Below are positions 1 through 8,100 of a DNA stretch of 64,000 nucleotides, one piece after another. The notes under the pieces are model-generated. The model was not told the DNA's origin, ran no database searches, and saw only the letters and a list, made by a program, of their open reading frames with translations. The stretch's first letter is position 1. Every line of letters begins with the position of its first letter. Source of the stretch: Chlorobiota bacterium (lineage in GTDB: Bacteria > Bacteroidota > Ignavibacteria > OLB7); NCBI GenBank assembly GCA_016710285.1, contig JADJXR010000001.1:1054001-1118000 (forward strand), in the 5' to 3' direction. The position numbers and the translations under genes are program-made.

Positions 1-91
1 AGCATCAGCAATGAAAGGCTGTAGCGGAATATCATAATGGCTGTGTGATTGCGTGTGAAATGTGATTGTTCGTTGGCGCGGCTTCGGTGCT

Positions 92-898
92 TTAGCGTAG
101 CGGTTGGTCGTTGCCGGCCCAGATATATCCGTTGGCCATTCGTTGGCCGGCTTGCATCGGCGGGGCAACCCCTGCGTGGCTGCTTCCTTCGGTGGGAGCC
201 ATCACACCCGCCGGAACATCCCCCGATTGCGTGCGCGGTGGCGGGGTGTCAAAAATAACCTCTCCCGCTCCGCTTAGGGGGATGTCGTTCAGGTCAAAAT
301 CCACACCGAACTCAACATCCAAAAACAGGAGCGGATTGTAGGCCGTCTCGGGGCGATACACCCGGATGTTCGTGTTCGGAACCAGCAAATAGTAGCCGAT
401 ATACCGGGCCTGTGTGCCGCCGGGGACCACAACGTCCGTGCGGTTCTCAACCGTTGTTTCCATGTTGACCCCCACCTGCATTGGGGCGGTGGAGTTGTTG
501 GTGATAAACGGAGCAAAGAAAAGGATGGTAGATGCCCCGGATCCAACAACTGCGTCAATGGAGTAGAGCGCGGTGTCGCCATCGTTCAGCCCTAAATCGG
601 TGAAGATTCCCCCCATTGAGTCCCCCAACGTTTTTCCATTCTCCACCGGCTGCACAAGCTGCCAATCCACTTCGACCGACTTATCCAACCAGCCACGTTG
701 GATAAACACCGTGGTGTCGGCAGGCACAACGCCGACGGCTACTCCGTTGATTTTTACCACCACCGGAGCCAGCAGGATATTCTCGATAGCGATAACGTTC
801 CCCTTAATGGCAGCCGGCGCGGTTGCGTCTTGGCAGGAAGCAAGCAGCAACGCTGCAATCGGCAGCATGGCCGCAAGAAGGTAGCGGATCGGTTTCAT
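92..898 (-). CDS. Predicted outer-membrane or periplasmic lipoprotein, unknown function
   Basis: A 268-residue protein starting at the ATG at 898. An upstream ATG at 970 is open, but the 898 start places a lipoprotein signal peptide at the very N-terminus and has an AGGGGA ribosome-binding site about 10 bases before it. The signal has charged residues MKPIR, a hydrophobic stretch, then lipobox LLAS-C with the lipidated Cys at residue 22. The mature part is beta-rich, with many Val/Ile/Gly/Asn and short N-P-G turns, and ends in a Pro/Gly-rich tail. I do not recognise the family. The start of the gene is well separated from the dnaJ-like gene behind it, so it probably has its own promoter. Confidence 0.75.
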   Translation of the reverse strand: MKPIRYLLAAMLPIAALLLASCQDATAPAAIKGNVIAIENILLAPVVVKINGVAVGVVPADTTVFIQRGWLDKSVEVDWQLVQPVENGKTLGDSMGGIFTDLGLNDGDTALYSIDAVVGSGASTILFFAPFITNNSTAPMQVGVNMETTVENRTDVVVPGGTQARYIGYYLLVPNTNIRVYRPETAYNPLLFLDVEFGVDFDLNDIPLSGAGEVIFDTPPPRTQSGDVPAGVMAPTEGSSHAGVAPPMQAGQRMANGYIWAGNDQPLR

Positions 899-1200
899 AC
901 GTGTGATGTTCCCCTGAATAATGAGTGTTGGCAAAAACGCCCATGGCCGAACGATTCGGACGGTGCGCACCAGTATCGGATGCGCCTTTCAATTCGATTG
1001 AGACACTGCCAGCCAAGCTGATAGCCCGATGGAAACTTACCATTTCCCGATTGGCGCAACAACTATCGTGCAGAATTGCTTGAAAATCACTACGGAAAAA
1101 CTACGGAGGCGGGAAGCTGGCCGGTTGGAGTTATCCGTTGCAGCCAAGTGGCCACCGGCAAATGGGGCACGTGCGCCCCGCCAGTGGCCGCGGCCCCGCG
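899..1200. other. Intergenic gap without a recognisable gene
   Basis: This stretch lies between the dnaJ-like gene and the lipoprotein gene, both on the minus strand. I see no credible coding frame. A GC-rich hairpin (GGGGC-ACGTGC-GCCCC, 1164-1179) sits about 20 bases past the dnaJ-like stop codon and may help end that transcript, although no T-tract follows it. Confidence 0.4.
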
Positions 1201-1956
1201 TCACCACTTCAGCCCAAGCGATGCAGCAAACTGGCGTGTTGCTTCTTGCTGCTCCTCGGTAAGATTTTTTGGCATTGCAAGATGGACGCGGATGTACAGG
1301 TCGCCAAGCTCTTTCAGCTCGGCATATCCCATGCTGGGGACCCGAAGCTGGCGTTCGGGATCAATGCCTGGCGGGATTTTCACCGTCACCCGTTTCCCCA
1401 ATGGAGTTCGCACCCGAATGCGGCTTCCCAGCAGTGCCTGCGCCAGGTTGATCGTTACTTCAACATAGGCATCGTTCCCTTTCCGCTTGAAGAACGGATC
1501 GTCGGTTGGTTGCGGTTCGTCGCTCTCCTCCTCCTTCTTTTTTCCGCCAAACAGATTGCCGAAGATGTCATCGAAGTTGAAGGAGGTGTTGGCTTTTTGG
1601 CCGCGCCCTTGCTGGTTTTTGCCGCCAAATTTCCGCATGAACTCCTCGTAGCTCATGTCGTCGCTGGTGGTGGTGGTTCCGGCATCGCCAAAACCGAAGC
1701 CGCCGCGCCCGCCGCCAAACCGCGATCCCATTGCCCCCAACTTCCGCAGCTGGTCGTACTTGCTTCGCTTCTCCTTGTCGCCCAACGTCTCGTAGGCTTC
1801 GCTGGCCTGCTTGAATTTCTCTTCGGCCTCCTTGTTGCCCGGGTTGCGGTCGGGGTGATGCTTCTTGGCAATCTCACGATACGCCTTCTTGATCTCCTCT
1901 TCGGTTGCCGTCTCGGCCACGCCTAAAATCTGATAGTAATCTTTCTGTTGCGCCAT
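1201..1956 (-). CDS. DnaJ/CbpA-type Hsp40 co-chaperone, zinc-finger-less
   Basis: A 251-residue J-domain protein that should stimulate the ATPase of cytoplasmic Hsp70 (DnaK). Residues 6-70 form a J domain with the diagnostic HPD at 34-36. A Gly/Phe-rich linker (about 78-95) and a charged low-complexity segment follow. The C-terminal part (about 155-250) resembles one DnaJ peptide-binding domain (VTINLAQALLGSRIRV..., VKIPPGIDPERQLRV). There is no CxxCxGxG zinc-finger region, so it is CbpA-like rather than canonical DnaJ. It is shorter than typical CbpA (about 300 residues), apparently with a reduced C-terminal domain pair. The ATG at 1956 is preceded by a possible TAnnTTTG promoter element at 2033-2026. 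Confidence 0.92.
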   Translation of the reverse strand: MAQQKDYYQILGVAETATEEEIKKAYREIAKKHHPDRNPGNKEAEEKFKQASEAYETLGDKEKRSKYDQLRKLGAMGSRFGGGRGGFGFGDAGTTTTSDDMSYEEFMRKFGGKNQQGRGQKANTSFNFDDIFGNLFGGKKKEEESDEPQPTDDPFFKRKGNDAYVEVTINLAQALLGSRIRVRTPLGKRVTVKIPPGIDPERQLRVPSMGYAELKELGDLYIRVHLAMPKNLTEEQQEATRQFAASLGLKW

Positions 1957-2025
1957 ATCGGGAATCGGGAATCGGTTGTCTGTTGTTGGGAATCAATTGT
2001 TGAATGCCGGGGAGCCGTCGGCCAG

Positions 2026-2033
2026 CAAATGTA
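2026..2033 (-). promoter_or_regulatory. Candidate -7 element (TACATTTG) for the dnaJ-like gene
   Basis: Read on the minus strand, the eight bases are TACATTTG. This fits the TAnnTTTG -7 consensus known for Bacteroidota primary sigma factors. It lies about 70 bases before the dnaJ-like start codon. I see no good TTG -33 partner at the usual distance. Confidence 0.4.
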
Positions 2034-2040
2034 GCGGAGA

Positions 2041-2652
2041 TTACCGATCCCTCGGCACTATCTCCTTCACAGTTTCCATCACCTTCTGCACGCTGATTCG
2101 TTCCAGGCAGTGCCGGTCGCCACGGGCGCAGGTGGGGTTCATGCAGGCCCCGCACGGCAGATCCTCGCTACCAAACCAGCGGGCGTGCGCGCCGCAAGGA
2201 CGGCTCCATGCCGAGCGGGTTGCGCCAAAGAGTGCAACAGTTGGAATGCCGTTGGTCCAAGCAAGGTGCATCAGCCCGCCGTCGTCGCTTACCATCAGCT
2301 GAAGTTGGCGGACGATGGCCAGGGCTTCGGCAATGTTGGTGCGGCCAATCAGGTTGATTGCATCGCCGCCAAGCGCCGCCGCAATGGCCCCGCCGCCGGC
2401 GCGTACGTGGTGGGTTCCCATCACCACAATCTGCGCTCCGAACCGCTCAACAAGCAATCGGCCAAGCGCAATGTATTGCTCGGTCGGCCATTGTTTTGTT
2501 GGCCACCCTCCGGCGGGATTCAGGCAAACCAGCGGGCGGGGAAGCTGGTGGCCAGCGGCCCGAAGCAGCGCGTTCGCACGTTGGGCAAGCCCATCCCGTA
2601 TCGGGAAATTAAAGCGGGGAACAGCACGCAGCCCCCGGGAGCTTCTGCCCAA
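2041..2652 (-). pseudogene. Heptosyltransferase (glycosyltransferase family 9), N-terminally truncated
   Basis: About 200 residues that match only the C-terminal, nucleotide-sugar-binding half of ADP-heptose:LPS heptosyltransferases. The typical block NPAGGWPTKQWP is present, then GRTNIAEALAIV, SDDGGLMHLA, GIPTVALFGAT and a Cys-rich end (CGACMNPTCARG). Family members are about 340 residues, so the acceptor-binding N-terminal half is absent. Only about 150 bases separate the break from the divergent regulator gene, too few to encode it. The frame has a TGA directly before codon 1 and only a TTG start at 2652. It is best read as a deletion remnant, or possibly an assembly join. Full-length enzymes add heptose to the lipopolysaccharide core, which fits the heptose-activation genes at 58-60 kb. 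Confidence 0.75.
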
Positions 2653-2797
2653 TCACCCCTTCGGTTTGGAAGGGAGGGGGGAATGTGTACGAGAAGGACA
2701 CGCTGGCCTGCACCGCTAACGTTAATGGATCTGTTTTTTTTACGGATGCGAATCTAACCATTCCCCCACCCTTCTTCCGCATCCGCAGGCTCCCCCG

Positions 2798-2805
2798 TAT
2801 CTTTG
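2798..2805 (+). promoter_or_regulatory. Candidate -7 element (TATCTTTG) abutting a start codon
   Basis: TATCTTTG matches TAnnTTTG and ends only five bases before the ATG of the TPR-LuxR regulator. If it works as a -7 box, transcription would begin at or just before the start codon, giving a leaderless or nearly leaderless mRNA. No ribosome-binding site is visible, which is consistent with this. Confidence 0.45.
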
Positions 2806-2810
2806 CCGCC

Positions 2811-4586
2811 ATGATGGAGCCGGAGCCAAGATTAACCCAAACGGAGATTCAGAAATTGCTGGAGCAGGCGACCGAGCTTCGCTACTCCGACAGCGAATCC
2901 GCACGCCGATTGGCCGCCACCGCACTGATAGATGCCACGGCAATTGGCGACCAGAAAAGCATTGCACGTGCCGAGCGCGAGCTGGGGATTGCCCACTTCC
3001 TGCATGGCGAATTCCCCCAGGCCTTGCGCCGCTACCACAATGCGTTGCAGCTGCAAGAATCCCTGGGCAGCCAAAGCGGGGTTGCCGTGCTGCTGAACGA
3101 CATCGGTGCGGTGCGAACGGAGATTGGGGATTACCACGGGGCAATGGAATATTTTCTACGCTCGTTGGAGCTTCGCCGCCAGCACAATGCCGACCCACTG
3201 GCCGAAGCATCGGTGCTGATGAGCTTGGGCAATGTCCACAATGAGCTTGATAATCCTGCCGAGGCGCTCCGTTGCTTCAGCGAGGCACTTGCCACCGGGC
3301 AAAGCCTTGGCAACGAGCGGCTGATTGCTATTGCCAGCAGCAACATCGGGTTGGCGTATCAATATCTTGGCTCCTTCAAACCGGCGTTGGAGTATCACAC
3401 CATCAGTTTGGAGTTATCCCGCAAAACCAACAACCACCAAGCGGAGGGGAACGCGATTCATAACATTGGTTTTTGCTTTTACCATCTTCAGCAGTACGCC
3501 CAGGCTGCCAAGCACCTTACCCAAAGCCTGCAGCTGCACCGCGCCATGGGGAATGCCCAAAGCCAGGCAAGGGATTTGTACCTGCTTGGAGCAATCCATC
3601 AGGCACAAGGGGATTTTGCAAAGGCCGCGCAGCACTACCGGCAGGGGATTGAGATTGCCGAGAAGATTGGCACAAACCGCAACCTGTGCGACTTGCACCG
3701 ATCACTTTCCGAACTGCTACAACAACGCCGCAGATATGCCGAAGCGTTGTGGCATCACCAGGAATACCACCGAATTTTCACCACGGTATTTAGCGAAGAA
3801 AGCCAGCGGAGCTTAAGCCAGCTAACGTTGCAGCAACAACTGGAACACCAGCGGCACGAGGCCGAAATGCTACGGCTGAAGAATGAGCAGTTAGAGATGA
3901 TGATGCGCCACCGCGAATCGGAACTTTCGGGAATGGCATTGCAGCTGGTGCAGAAAAATGAACTAATCATGTGGTTCAAGCAGGAGGTGCGGACAATCCT
4001 GCAGCAGACACGGGCCAACGTGCGGGGGCTGGGGGAAACATTGCTGGGCGAGATTGACCGCCGCACCCACGACGAACGGCAATGGGAGATGTTCGAGCGG
4101 AAGCTGGCCGAAACGCAGCACGATTTTACGCGGAGCCTTGCCCGCCGTTTCCCATCGCTGACACCAACCGAGCTTCGCGTTTGCTCGCTGCTGAAAATCA
4201 ATCTTTCCAGCAAAGAAGTTGCCAGCATCCTGAACGTTACCGAGGAAGCAATCGCCGCGCACCGCAACCACATCCGCAAAAAACTTGGGGTTGCCGAAAC
4301 CGAAGACCTGCCCCTGGTCCTGCAAAAATTCGACCAGCAGGAGGCCCAACAATCGGCACAGATTGGCGATCCCGAAACCGCCAAACGGCTTGCCGAGCTT
4401 CACCCAATGCTTACCACAATGGAGGTAAAGGTCTGCGTTTTGCTGCGGCAAAATCTTTCCACAAAGGAGATTGCGGACCTGCTGCACTGCTCCGAACGAA
4501 CCATTGAAAACCACCGCTACCGCATCCGCCGCAAACTTGGGCTTGGGGCCGATGTGAACCTGACCACGGTATTGGCAGCCATCTAA
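2811..4586 (+). CDS. TPR-domain transcriptional regulator with two tandem LuxR-type HTHs
   Basis: A 591-residue cytoplasmic protein starting at the ATG at 2811 (a second ATG follows at 2814). Residues about 15-330 are TPR repeats with the usual A-LNDIG / YHGAMEYF / ALEYH pattern. A charged coiled-coil region (about 335-445) contains an ESELSGMALQLVQKNELI block that also occurs in the second regulator of this window at 50063. Two LuxR/GerE-type helix-turn-helix copies follow: the first at about 449-510 (LTPTELRVCSLL, SSKEVASILNV, AHRNHIRKKLG) and the second at about 530-591 (LTTMEVKVCVLL, STKEIADLLHC, ENHRYRIRRKLG). Tandem HTHs are unusual; the paralogue has one. No receiver or kinase domain and no membrane segment are visible. 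The ligand sensed by the TPRs cannot be inferred. Confidence 0.85.
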   Translation: MMEPEPRLTQTEIQKLLEQATELRYSDSESARRLAATALIDATAIGDQKSIARAERELGIAHFLHGEFPQALRRYHNALQLQESLGSQSGVAVLLNDIGAVRTEIGDYHGAMEYFLRSLELRRQHNADPLAEASVLMSLGNVHNELDNPAEALRCFSEALATGQSLGNERLIAIASSNIGLAYQYLGSFKPALEYHTISLELSRKTNNHQAEGNAIHNIGFCFYHLQQYAQAAKHLTQSLQLHRAMGNAQSQARDLYLLGAIHQAQGDFAKAAQHYRQGIEIAEKIGTNRNLCDLHRSLSELLQQRRRYAEALWHHQEYHRIFTTVFSEESQRSLSQLTLQQQLEHQRHEAEMLRLKNEQLEMMMRHRESELSGMALQLVQKNELIMWFKQEVRTILQQTRANVRGLGETLLGEIDRRTHDERQWEMFERKLAETQHDFTRSLARRFPSLTPTELRVCSLLKINLSSKEVASILNVTEEAIAAHRNHIRKKLGVAETEDLPLVLQKFDQQEAQQSAQIGDPETAKRLAELHPMLTTMEVKVCVLLRQNLSTKEIADLLHCSERTIENHRYRIRRKLGLGADVNLTTVLAAI

Positions 4587-4684
4587 GCCACGCAAACCTC
4601 ACCTCAATCTCACTCCCCGCCCGCCGCTCTCTCTGAGTACAATTCTCCCCCCAATTGAGTACCGCCACCGGCTTGCTACTCCCC

Positions 4685-4692
4685 TATGTTTG
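4685..4692 (+). promoter_or_regulatory. Candidate -7 element (TATGTTTG)
   Basis: TATGTTTG matches the Bacteroidota TAnnTTTG -7 consensus and ends 24 bases before the ATG at 4717. The nearest upstream TTG triplets are 9 and 27 bases away, neither ideal. A separate promoter here would separate this gene from the regulator upstream. Confidence 0.45.
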
Positions 4693-4716
4693 TTGCCGTA
4701 AGAAGAACGCACGGCA

Positions 4717-5067
4717 ATGCAACCACAGGATAACGATCTGACCCGGCTGGCACAGCAACTTCTGCATCATGCCGAGGAACGCACCAAGCTGCGCCGCTAC
4801 GTCATGGATGCCGTGCTGCAGGCCGCGCAACGCATCAACCAGATTGAGGAAGAAGCCAACAACAACCTTGCACAGCTGAACCAAAGCGAACCCGCCGTCA
4901 CCCAGTTGCAGCAATCGCTGATGGAGTTGCACCGCGAGTTCCTGGAGACCTTGCGCGCCGTTGCCCCCGAAATGGACGAACAAGAATTGCGCCTTCAGCT
5001 TATGCGAAGCATTGGCCTAAGCGACCAGCAAATCGCACTGCTGACCGGAAAGGTGGGAAGTGGATAA
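4717..5067 (+). CDS. Small coiled-coil protein, unknown function
   Basis: A 116-residue soluble protein, rich in Gln, Leu, Glu and Ala and probably helical throughout, with heptad-like spacing of leucines (about 5-80). It has no signal peptide or membrane segment. I do not recognise the family. It sits between the TPR-LuxR regulator and the giant fibre gene in the same orientation, 87 bases before the latter. A regulatory or chaperone role for the fibre is possible but only suggested by position. A TAnnTTTG promoter element lies 24 bases upstream. Confidence 0.7.
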   Translation: MQPQDNDLTRLAQQLLHHAEERTKLRRYVMDAVLQAAQRINQIEEEANNNLAQLNQSEPAVTQLQQSLMELHREFLETLRAVAPEMDEQELRLQLMRSIGLSDQQIALLTGKVGSG

Positions 5068-5126
5068 GCCACGGCCTTTCCCCAAATAGCCGAACATCAA
5101 TCACTGACCGAGAACCAATAAAAAAA

Positions 5127-5146
5127 CCTTTGCAACCAAAGGGAGG
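5127..5146 (+). promoter_or_regulatory. Ribosome-binding site overlapped by a small hairpin
   Basis: A clear Shine-Dalgarno AGGGAGG (5140-5146) lies eight bases before the ATG of the giant fibre gene. It overlaps a hairpin CCTTTG-caac-CAAAGG (5127-5142), preceded by a run of seven A. The stem occludes the first bases of the Shine-Dalgarno, so it could modulate translation. Most genes in this window have weak or no Shine-Dalgarno, so this one stands out. Confidence 0.35.
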
Positions 5147-5154
5147 GAATTGCC

Positions 5155-8100
5155 ATGTCTTTCGCAAACCAACGTCCAACGCAGCAACGCTCTTCGATCC
5201 TGAAGAGCTCACTTGTGAAGAGTTCGCTGGCAGCAGGGATTCTTCTGCTGATTGTTTCGGCACACGCGATTGCGCAAACGCCAACCACTATCAGCTACCA
5301 GGGATTGCTCACCAACGCTGGCGGGGCCGCGCTCCCCGATGGCCAATACTCCATGGTCTTCCAGCTGTATTCCACCAACACCGGCGGAGTGTCGGTGTGG
5401 CAGGAAACCCAAACCGTCACCCTTTCCAAAGGGTTGTTCAACGTCTATCTCGGGTCGGTAACTCCGTTTGCCACGGCCAATCTTCAGTTCAACCAGCAGC
5501 TTTATCTGGGGGTGACGATCAACAATGGGACCGAGCTGCCACGAACCCAGCTGGCAAAAGTCCCCTTCGCCTTCCACGCCGATAACGCCGCCACTGCCAG
5601 CCTGGCAACCACCGTCGTTGATGGCGCGATCACCGTCACCAAACTTGCCGATGGCGCCGTCACCGCTCCCAAAATTGCCATCGGAGCCATCACCACCGAT
5701 AAAATCGCCGCCGGCGCAATCAGCAGCTCCAACCTTGCTGATGGATCCATCACCCTCAACAAAATCAGCAACGCCGGCGCCGCCAATGGACAGACCATCA
5801 TCAACAACAACGGCAAACTTGAATGGGGCAACCCCGCCGGTGGAACCAACGATGGCGACATCACCGCCGTCACCGCCGGACCCGGGCTGCAAGGGGGCGG
5901 GTTCAGCGGACACGTCGCCCTTGAGGTTGCTCCGCGCGGCATCGTCAACAGCATGATTGCCGACAACGCCATTTCCACCAGCAAACTGGGCGACCGTGCG
6001 GTCACTCGCGACAAACTTGCCTTCAATTCCGTTGGCTGGAGCCAGTTGGATGACGATGCTGTGGATGGAAAGAAAATCTTAGATATGAGCATCGGACACC
6101 TGGACCTTGGCCTGACCGTGGTCCACACCGAGAACATCGCCGACCAAGCCGTCACCACTGGGAAGATCAGCAAACTGGGGGCGCAGAACGGGCAGGTGCT
6201 TTCGATGAAGAATGGGGCAATCGTCTGGGATTTCCCAACGCTTGGGAACGTGGCGGGTGGAGATTTGACGGGGAGCTATCCGAACCCACAGATCGCCCCG
6301 GGAGCCGTCAACAGCGCGAAGATTGCCGACGGATCCATCAGCACTGCCGACATCGCCAACGGCGCGGTGAATAGCGCGAAGATTCTTGATGGAACAATCA
6401 CCCTTGCCGACCTTGCGTTTGCAAGCCTTCCGCCAAGCGGACCTGCTGGTGGGGACCTGACCGGAACGTATCCGGCTCCAACCGTAGCGGCCAACGCAAT
6501 CACCAGCGCGAAGATTGCCGACGGCGCGGTTGCCAACGCGGACCTTGCCGACGATGCCGTCACCGCCAGCAAGATTGCGGCCAACGCCGTGAACGCCAGC
6601 GAGATTGGATCCGACGCAGTCGGGACCAGCGAGCTTGCGCCGAACGCCGTCACCACCGCAGAGATTCTGGACAACACGATCACCACCGCGGACCTTGCGT
6701 TCACGAGCCTTCCGCCGAACGGGCCGGCCGGGGGTGATCTCACTGGCAGCTATCCAAATCCAACCATCACCAACAACGCCGTCAACAGCGCGAAGATTCT
6801 GGACAACACCATCACCACCGCGGATCTTGCGTTCACGAGCCTGCCGCCGAACGGGCCGGCAGGGGGTGATCTCACCGGAAGCTATCCAAACCCAACCATC
6901 ACCAACAACGCTGTCACCAGCGCGAAGATCGCCGACGGTGCTGTGGGAACTTCAGACCTTGCCGACAACTCCGTCACCAGCGCGAAGATCGCTGATGGAT
7001 CCGTTGGAACTTCTGACCTTGCTGACAACTCTGTGACGAGCGCGAAGATCGCTGACGGTGCCGTTGGAACTTCCGACCTTGCTGACAACTCCGTGACCAG
7101 CGCGAAGATTCTGGACGGAACCATCACCGCTGCGGACATTGCCGCCGGGGTGATCCCAACAACTCTTCCACCAAGCGGGCCGGCTGGCGGTGATCTTACT
7201 GGTAGCTATCCCAACCCAACCATCACCAACAATGCCGTCACCAGCGCGAAGATTCTGGACAACACCATCACCACGGCGGACCTTGCCTTCACGAGCCTGC
7301 CGCCAAACGGGCCGGCCGGGGGTGATCTCACCGGCAGTTATCCAAATCCAACCATCACCAACAACGCTGTCACCAGCGCGAAGATCGCCGACGGTGCCGT
7401 TGGAACTTCAGACCTTGCCGACAACTCCGTGACCAGCGCGAAGATTCTGGACGGAACCATCACCGCTGCGGACATTGCCGCCGGGGTGATCCCAACAACT
7501 CTTCCACCAAGCGGGCCAGCCGGAGGCGATCTCACTGGCAGCTATCCAAATCCAACCATCACCAACAACGCCGTCACCAGCGCGAAGATTCTGGACAACA
7601 CCATCACCACGGCGGACCTTGCCTTCACGAGCCTTCCGCCAAACGGGCCGGCCGGGGGTGATCTTACTGGCAGTTATCCAAACCCAACCATCACCAACAA
7701 CGCCGTCACCAGCGCGAAGATCGCTGACGGTGCTGTGGGAACTTCCGACCTTGCCGACAACTCCGTGACCAGTGCGAAGATTCTGGATGGTGCCGTTGGA
7801 ACTTCAGACCTTGCTGACAACTCTGTGACGAGCGCGAAGATTCTGGACAACACGATCACCACCGCGGACATTGCGTTCACAAGCCTGCCGCCGAACGGGC
7901 CGGCAGGGGGTGATCTTACTGGCAGCTATCCGAGCCCAACCATCACCAACAACGCCGTCACCAGCGCGAAAATCGCTGATGGCGAGGTGGGGAATGCGGA
8001 CCTTGCTAACCTTGCTGTTTCATCGGGAAAGATGATCGGCACCGGCTCGACTGCGGGTGATGTTTTAACCAGCACCGGCCCGGCAACCGCCCCAACGTGG

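Noticed and set aside
1138..1926. 262-codon plus-strand frame opposite the dnaJ-like gene
   Set aside because: The opposite strand encodes a J domain with the HPD motif; this frame has no motif.
2653..2810. Missing N-terminal half of the heptosyltransferase in another frame
   Set aside because: The interval is only about 160 bases and encodes nothing similar in any frame; the domain needs about 420 bases.
6661..7960. Could the regular repeats be a CRISPR array?
   Set aside because: They are in-frame coding repeats with 132- and 336-bp periods, no unique spacers of constant length, and no cas genes.
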